A stretch of DNA of 64,000 nucleotides from Telmatactis stephensoni (taxonomy: Eukaryota > Cnidaria > Anthozoa > Actiniaria > Isophelliidae). Shown here one piece after another: positions 24,601 to 34,100 of the stretch. How positions within the stretch are numbered: position 1 is the stretch's first letter; every line of letters begins with the position of its first letter. The position numbers and the translations under genes were made by a program. The stretch is taken from assembly GCA_029948255.1 (NCBI GenBank), contig JALIZF010001243.1, forward strand, positions 62,001-126,000. The letters are read 5' to 3'. The notes below the pieces were generated by a model. That model was not told the DNA's origin, did not search any database, and saw only the letters and a list, made by a program, of their open reading frames with translations.

Positions 24601-27600
24601 GATAAATATCCAATAACAACAGCTAAGATAATCTTTATCTATGATAAAAACCTTTAGTGACCTAGTCTTTAAAGTTTATAAACTGTAATCGAACAAAAAT
24701 GTTCGGCCATTTGAAAGAGGCGCACGAACGATTATCGATTGATGCAATAATTATGGATCGTGCTCTAGTGAATTCGGTATGTCATCGACGTAATTCGAGT
24801 TGTTGGTCAAAACCACGTTAAAAAAATCTTTATTCAATATCTGTGATTTTTCATTATGGTTTTGTAAACTCTTGGTTTACTCATGGATTAACTACATATT
24901 TGTGGACATTCCGAGCATCAATCAATGCACTGGCCATGTGTAGTGTTTTAAAATCTGTGGTTGTTCATTTGCATAGTGAACTCAAAAACCTAGTGATGGA
25001 TCATTAGAAACGTAGAATTTCATCTCCAAACATTTTACACTCCAATCTGGTTGCCAAACGAAGGCCATAAGGTAAATTTATGATAACTACAGTTCGTAAT
25101 TGACCTGAAACGAACGATGAATTTTCAACAATTTGTATATATGTATAAAGAAAGACCTCAGTGATACTTGATGTGTCACAGTCGACAAAATCCTTGTATC
25201 GTTTGGTATTTTTTTGAATTTTGAGCCAAAACTTGAAAGGTAGCTTTTAGCTGTATATATGAGGAGTCTTGTCGATGTTGGGAACATTCTCTTGTTTCTA
25301 CCAAGCTATCTGATGAGACTTACCTTGTTCCTAGGTACGAACTGGTCTCTATTCCTAGATGTGGTCTCTAGTTATAACTTCAAAAATAACTGTCTTGGTT
25401 TCTAATGTCGTTATTGAATCATTCTGTACTATAAAATTTGATTGAAACTGCAGACATTTCGAAGATAGATATCATTGTTTGTATTTTTAACCTTCGCTTT
25501 TATAAGCTGACGAGCGAAACGATCAAGTTATTTCTAGTCGAAGTCACTCTGACCTTTTCCTCGATTTTTGCTTGTCTGTTTTCTAAAGACCAAATTTCAG
25601 AAGATGAAAGAAGGACTGTTTAGCCGCAAAAAATTGGTTATAATTTAGGACTTATTGTTCTACCTATTATAAAACGTTTTAGTTAGATAGATAAACACAG
25701 CGATAGTTTATTTGGTCTTAAAATCTTTGACCTGCTGAATTTTAATATCGATGAGCAAGACGAGTTGAATATAGCTAGTCGCTACAAGATGTCCTAAAAA
25801 TCAACAACAAAACAAAAATTCGAAATAAAATCAGATGAATTTCAAATTTCTTCGATGAAATTCAGCCTCAAAAATGCATTTTTTTTGTTGGATGTTTTAT
25901 GTTATTGAACCGTTACGCTCCACAAAGATGCAAATTTGTTGAAAAGTTTATGCAAACACTTGCAGGGAATCGAAAAAAATAATATATAGTACATTGTGAA
26001 TCTTAATTTTATCAGCTAGCTTGTTGCAGGTGCGATTTTTATAATTATTTCAAAAATACTACACAATTGGAGAATTTATAATACCTAGTACGTGATATTG
26101 AAGACAAAGCTAGCAGATTAGCAGAAGATTTTCATTGGTAAACGAAATATTTCTCATCTCACTTTCGATCAGTTTTGTGGTTAAAATCGTAATTTAGACA
26201 AACATGCTTAAAATGCTTCTTTTTCAGTTAAAAAATATATTTCTATTCTTATTTCAGATACAAATGTAGCATTTACGTCAGAAGAAATGCCCAAAAAATC
26301 GTCCGCTGGAGAGAGACGGACTTCTACTCGTCTTTTCAGGTCTGTTTCTGCTCTTAGCTCACGGAAACACAACAAAGAGAATTCTGGAAAAGATGGAATC
26401 AGAGAGAGAACATCGAGTGCACTTTCGGACTCTGATCGTGGAGAACTCGTTGCTGACCGAACATCTGCGAACCTGGAGGCCAAAATCGATGGGAAAGATC
26501 GAAATGAGAATTTTGAATCGGAAATTCGTGAAATGAATTCCAAACTGGTGGAAATGACAGCAAAGTTACACAATGCGGAACTCGAGAACGAGAATTTGAA
26601 GTCTTTATTGAGTGCAAATTATAATGGCCCTGCGCCTAAGTCTCCCCTGGAAGAGCTGGAGACAGGCGCAGCTGATGGCCCAGCTAGCAGTAATGGTTTG
26701 AAAGGAAAGGGAAGTCAACAATCTCGAAATGTCGTTTATCCTTCAAAACTTGAGGATCGTTTGACAGAAAATGTCATTGAAGCCAGCGGTTACGCTGTTC
26801 ACATTAACCGTTCAAATCATTGTAAAGACTGCGAAAAACTCAAGGAAACTACAATCAAAGCTCTTGTAGAATCGATAGCTCTTCGGAAATACGTTCGACA
26901 ATTATCGGAAGCTCTTTCAGGAGACGACCAAGCGAAAAAGGACATTTTGGTTGTGCTGGAGAAAAAGTTGATTTCGGCGCAAACTGAGAAAGAAATTGCT
27001 CTAGAAGAGTTAGCGCATGTGATAGAACAACGAGATCAAATCGTTAGTGAACGAGATAGAGCACTTGAAGAATGGGGCAAAGCGGCCACCAAATGGGAAA
27101 GCACTTTAGATCAAGTGGACTCTTTAATGAAAGAATTAAACAAGGTGAGAGAATCGTTGGAGTGTACCTCCTCCCCTTCTAAACGCGACCTTTCTCGTTT
27201 CCCCATTTTCCCAATTCTCTTTCAACTATTAGCCCTTTCTTTCTGAATGTTCCTCTCTTCTTTCTCATTTTTTTCCTTTCATTTCTCTCCCAACAAAATT
27301 CCACGGTACCCTTCATTGATCTCTCTCTTCTCAATCTACCCTCTCTTTTTTCAGCTTATATCGACTTGCCTTTTAACTTTCCTGTTCTATTAATTTGTTT
27401 TTGATCTTTCCACCTCGTCCTGACAGGAGCTCTACCCTTTCACTGCTTTCCTGTCTTCTTTTTTTCTATACTTCTCTTCCTTTTGTTTCCTTCACTTTTG
27501 TCTTCGCTTTTTCATTATTTCATTTTTTAATATCTTTCTTATCTTTCATTTCTATTCCTTTCTCCTCTCTTGATCCATCCATGCTTCCCAATTTTCTTTC

Positions 27601-30600
27601 GCCCCTTTCCTAGCTCCCTTCATTTATTAGTGGAATAAAGTGTAATTATTTTACTGTAAAAACTACCTCAGTTAAAAGTTCCAGTTTTGATGTCTTTGAC
27701 ATCATTATCAAGAATGGACCTCAGTATACGTTTAGATGATATATTTTTAACTTTAACTGCGTTAGTTTTTCCATTTAAATCATTACCAAAAATCACTCTG
27801 ATTACAATAAGATGTAAACTTTATGTTTTTCCTTCCCTTGTCATTGACACTGTTTTTTTGCGGTACTCAAGGTCAAATCAAGTCGAGAGGATATGGTTTT
27901 CCAAATCGAAAAAGCTGAAAATCGGATGAAACAAGAAATGGATTCAAGGGAGAAACTTCTTGAAGATTTCGCGATTCTTAACGAGCAATTAAACACGACC
28001 GAACGAGAGAGAATCGATTCGATGACTGAACACGACCACGTAACCAAATATAGACTCGAACGCGAACAAGTATTACAAAAAACTAAAACCGAACTTATTA
28101 AAGCACAGCAAAGGTGCTTGGATCTGGACGCTAAATTAACAGCAATTACGGAGAAATCTGAAAGCTCTCGAAAAGAAAGAGATCATGCTAAAGAGCAGTG
28201 GAGACATTCAGTCAAAGAAAGAAAGAAATTGCATCGAGAAATGGCGGCCATTGTTTTAGCTAGAGACGAGGCGATACAAAAGTGCTTCTCTACAGCTGAG
28301 AAGCTTGATAAACTGAAAGAAGATTATAATAGGTTACTAAATCGACTGGCGAGGACTGGAATAGCATCGAGTGATTCGATATCCACGTGTTCTTCTAAGG
28401 ACTGTCATTTTTGTTCAAGTCAGGATTCATCAGGCAGTTATGAGGTGCGAGATTCAAATTCAGCTTTACTCATTGATATTCAACTAGACGCACTAAAGTG
28501 GTTGTCGGGAAGGGGGGAGGGGACAGCATGCACAGCCAGCCCTAGGGGGGGGGGGGGGGGTAGAGAAAGGGAAGGGAAGGGGAGTAGGCAAGGATGGGTA
28601 ATCATCAGCCACAAACCTGGAAATTCCTTGAGGACAAGTGTACATTAAACGTTTCCTTTTCTCATTTTGTCAACTTTTTTGTTTACATGTCATAATTGCA
28701 TTATTTATCCCACCATAGAAAATACATTACATTATTCAATTAATCAGAGAGCAGGAAAGTCGTTGTATATTCGGCAGTATTCAACTGTCTCTTCCCATGA
28801 GGCATTGCGGTAATTGGCTGTATTTTCTATGGTGTGGGATAAAATAGTTATACAATGGTTTCTCGTGACATACCGTGTCACTTGTATTTTCTTCGTATGA
28901 ACACTCACTTAAAGGCTCGTGTGTATACTAGAAAATACAAGTGACTCGTGGGATATTCCACTCGAAACCATTGTATAACTAGTATTTATATGGTTTGCCT
29001 ATTTTAGGATTTTCAACGACCTGATGGAAAGGAGGTCACAACAACTCTGGGGAAGGTAAGAATAAGATTATCATTTCATGTCACACAACAGTGCGTTCCA
29101 TGTGATGTAATGGTGCGCCCCGTGTAACGCAAGGGCGTGACATGTAGCCTAGGAACTGACGAACTGATATTATGTTTCTTATTAAATAGGAAGACCCATT
29201 AGACAGCATAAAGATTGGGCGTGTCATTTGTCACGGCAGGGCGTTCACTGCTATAATGGACGTGGACAAAGCAATGGGTGCGGCCAAAAATGTCAGGTAT
29301 GTACCGGGATACCTGTGGTAGACAATTGTAGCTATTTTGCTTGATATCAGTATGTGATGAAATCATTACTTCATCACCATCAACAACCGACAGTAACAAA
29401 TAATAGACCAGAATAGAGTTATATATTGCTTAATGTAAGCCTTAATAGCGCATGATATATTCGTTAGAATTTTGGAGCAGCTCGTGGAAAGAAATGTACG
29501 TGATGAACCAGGGAGGCGCGAGTGAACAAAGCAAATACTTCAGATCTCGTTTACGGTTTTTTGCTCATAGTTTTGAATATTTTACGGAAAAAAGCGAGGG
29601 TGACATGGAGCAAAATATGACTATTATTAACTGATCGAATAATCTATTAACTTTTTCGTCGTCTTCCGGCAGAATATACGACGAGATAATCTCCATCAAC
29701 GACATTCCCGTAACAGAGAACGACCAGAACCTCGTAAGATCATTGCTAGATGGTGCTACATCAAGTATTAAACTGGTAAGACTTTTCCTCATAGTTGCTC
29801 GCGAACCGGCAACTCGAGGCCTGCAAAACTTGTCCAGTACACCCGGAGAGTACCTAGCCATGTTTTACTAGGGTAGGCTCCGTCCCGAGGTCAAATTCCT
29901 TACCCTTCACACAAAGCTGTTTATACATAGTCAGACGTTTATTATTCCAAAAGTGAAAGATTTTCTATTAATTTGAATTCATTTGGTAATGAAAAGTGTT
30001 TTTCGACCTTGATCTAGACGATAGGGTCAGACCCTATAGAACGTTTTATACAGGAAACGTGTGGTTTATATTTCATGGTCAAGACGATGGTCAAGATGTT
30101 TTGTAGCTATTTTCTCTCCTGGAACGATTATTGTCGTGCGCGGGCTGTCAGTAATAATGTACGTAGCAGCTGTAGCATGAATTTCTTGAATAACTGGAGC
30201 TGTTTTCGTATGAGTGTATAACGGACCGCGCCGTGACGTGCTGCGATCGTGCTAGTGCCTTGATGTCTATAAAACATTGAAAATTCCTGTCGTGACCGTA
30301 CCGTGTCGTGAATGTGTCGTGCCGTGACCGTGTCGTGACCGTGCTGTTTTCACAGTCATATAAAATCTGCTCTGTTGTTTGTAGGTTTTGAGGCGACCAG
30401 TAAACAACTGTCAGATTACATTCGATGTTGAAATGAAGATACCCAAGAAGTCGAAAGCAGGTTTGTATTTTGTTGATGATCCATTTGTCAATCATTCTCA
30501 GTTAGGCTGGCGTACTTGGTCTATCTGTGTCTGCCTGTATGTTTGTCTGTCTGTCTGTGTGACTGATTGTCTGTTGTCGTCCTTGTGACTGTTTATCTGT

Positions 30601-31128
30601 TTTTCTGTCTGTCCATTCCTCGCGCGATGTTTGCATGCTTGTTGAATGTTCTGTCTGTCTGTCATCAGTGATCTTTCTGATTGCCCTGACTACCTCTCCA
30701 GTTGTATATTTGTTTACCTGTTGCTTGTCTATCATACCTTTGTTCTATTCCTCTATTACAGTGTTTTAAAGTGTTCTCTCATATAACATTTCTAGGTCTT
30801 GGTTTTGACTGCGGCTTATATGTCAAAGACACTTCCTTTGGAGGAACAAGTGCAGACCAGAAAACCTTGGATGTGGGAGATTACATACACAAGGTATTCT
30901 GCCTTTCATCTTTTCAAGACTTCCGATTAATACATGTTCAGATATCGACCTTAAGCAACCAAAAACAGGCCGTTCACTCGGCGGGTTGTCGACACTGAGC
31001 ATGCGCTGTAGAGACCTGTCTACATCTTGTTATGGACGAAAAACAACTGCATATTATATTATTATGACTATGATGATGAGGAGGAGGAGGAGGAGGGGGA
31101 GGAGGAGGAGGAGGAGGAGGAGGAGGAG

Positions 31129-31173
<45 letters not shown>

Positions 31174-34100
31174 GACTTCGCGAGAACGTTCATTTTCATG
31201 CGCCTTCATCATTGAGGCTCCCGTTCTCAAGAGAACGTCAATTGGGGCTTTTTCATTTTCTAAAACCTTGGAGACGACTGCGCGAATAAAGATCGAGAAC
31301 ATGCTAGTAACCCCCGAGTCGTCGTTCCTTTTAACTGCTTAGATCCCTAGATACTTTGTCATTGAGGTTCCTGTTCTCGACAGAACGTCAGTTGAGCGCT
31401 TTGTCATTTTCTAACACCTTGGAGACGACTGCGCGAATAAGGAGAACATGCTAGTAACTTCCGAGTCGTCGTTCCTTTTAACTGCTTAGATCCTTAGATA
31501 CTTTGTCATTGAGGTTCCTGTTCTCGACAGAACGTGAGTTGAGCGCTTTGTCGTTTTCTAACACCTTGGAGACGACTGCGCGAATAAAGAGAACATGCTA
31601 GTAACTTCCGAGTCGTCGTTCCTTTTAACTGCTTAGATCCTTAGATACTTCGTCATTGAGGTTCCTGTTCTCGACAGAACGTCAGTTGAGCGCTTTGTCA
31701 TTTTCTAAAACCTTGGAGACGACTGCGTGAATAAAGAGAACATGCTAGCAGCTTTCGCGTCGTCGTTCCTTTTCACTGCTTAGATCCATACTCTTCTAGC
31801 GCACGTAAAGTACAAGAGAGAGACCACTAGCTTGTATAATCGCAGTCAAACCTTACTGATCCCGGTTTCTCTTTCTTTCAGATCAATGGAAAACACTTGG
31901 ATAAAATCATAACTGCGTCTGTAGAAAAAGTCATTAAAAAGTCTACTGATAAAGTAAAATTCAATATTACAAGAACGATCAAAGCTAATCTTCATTCACA
32001 CGATCAGAAGGTAAGTACTCTAGAGGGAACAATAAGAGCCCTCATTCAAACTATACATGATGTACACACTCTGGTGGAAGGGGGAGGGGAGGGAGGAATT
32101 AGATTCCCTCATTCACACGATAAAGGTAAGTACGCAGGAGGGAGGGAAGGAGGAATTCCATTCCTATTTGCACAATCTGTCAATAATTACTCTGGAAGTG
32201 GGAGGGAGGAATAAGATCTCGAAAATTCACGGGATCAAAAGGTAAGCAATCCGGAAAGCTCTTCCACTCTCAGAAAGAAAATACCTTTGAGGGAATAGAA
32301 GGAATGAATTACGATAAAATTTTTATTCACACGATCAGAAGGTACCTTTAAAGGTTCTTTTTGGGAAAAGGGGAGGGAAGGTGTTACAAATTAAAGAAAA
32401 AAGCATCAAAAATTTCCTAAGTAAAACATTCCCCATTCATTTCTCCTAAAGGCGATAGAAAGCGACAACGTTGTCTTACGACGCGTTCCCGGAAGTAATC
32501 ACCGATCTGCTGCCAATGACGTCAATCGACTCTCCATCGTATCCAATGACAGCAGTATATCCATGAAGTCACGTGACTCTCGACTTTCAGGCGCCTCGAG
32601 CTTCGGTTCCATGGTATCAAATAACGACTCCTGTTTCGCGGATTCGAGCTCCGATCATTCGGGTCCTTTACATTCCACTCCGCTCTCCCAGAACGAACGA
32701 ATGCGTATTCCTACTGCTATATATGTACCCTCGGAGGAGCCGCTGGAAAGTGTAGGCGTCCTTGCAGACGATTTACAGCAGTCTGCGGAGCTTCTAACGA
32801 CCGACGGTAAAGACAACGATGACACAATCAAGAGAATGAGAAACTTCCCAATGCCGCAAATGGGACGTAAATGTAATAGTACAACAGTTTTAAAAGCCAG
32901 TGGCTACGACTCCGGTAGCGATTATGGGCTTACTAGAACCCAGTCTACGATAGCGGCGACACGGATTGACGAGGAAGATCGTTGGGACGGAGGCCTGGGG
33001 CGAACTGGAACTGTAGAAATCTTGGTACCAACAAGCGATAGGTAGGTCACATTCATTATAAATTCAAGCATGAGAGTGACAATTCGTAGTTTTCGATCAG
33101 CCACACTCACACATCAATGTATAATATAGTTGAACACCATTACCACTTTAAATATAATGTTCTTGTTGTTTTTAGAGTACGAGTTATGCGATTGGAGAAG
33201 GAAATGTTCGAAAGTCTCGGTTTAGAAGTGACGGGCGGAAATCTGGTAGGAATATACGTCAAAGAGTTGACAAAAGATTCTGTATGTAGGATGGCTGGAC
33301 TGGAAGTGGGTGACAGGCTAATTAAGGTACAAACAAATTTTTAAAACCTTTAACATTGAAATGGCTTTTAAGCTTTTTGTTAACACTGGAATGGCTTTTT
33401 AGGGTTTTCTCGTAAATAATTGCATTTGATTGGTTTCTCTTCACACTGTGATGGTTTCTTGACATTGAAATGGCTTTTTTGCGGGGTTTTTTGTCGTTCA
33501 TTGCATTTAACTGAATGGTTTCTCTTAACGTTGTGTGGTTTCTTAACATTTATCACGTCGTTATGGTTTCATTTGACTGGTACATTTTCTTCTGTCATTA
33601 GCATTTTCAATACTTATATTTTGCTTCCTGTTATCAGCAAATTCTCTGTTGTGCTACAGCGATTTCCACTTGAGGGCGTCGCACGCCGATTTTATCGATT
33701 TCAAGACGTTCAACCATAAATGTGACTGAATTGTTGAACGTTTTAAAATCGACTAATTCCGCTCGAGCGGAAATCGCCGTAATATTCAAATAGTTTAACG
33801 GTGTTTTCAAATTTATTTTGTTTATTGTAGTTAAATTGCTACGACTTTACACGAACTACATTGGACCATGCAACGCGTATCGTACGGTTACTTAGCAGCT
33901 GTACCTACGTCAGAATCGAAGCCGAGTGTGGTGAACGTAAGTCTGATTCACGATCCTTTGTTCGTATGTTATATTGGTGGATGATAAATGAGATACAGAT
34001 ACTTTCTCTACATATCACTAATCTTTGTCTCTTTTCTCTTCTTTTGGTCCTTTTCGTCCTTCCTAATTCCTCCCTCCCTCCCTCCCTCCCTCCCTCTCTC

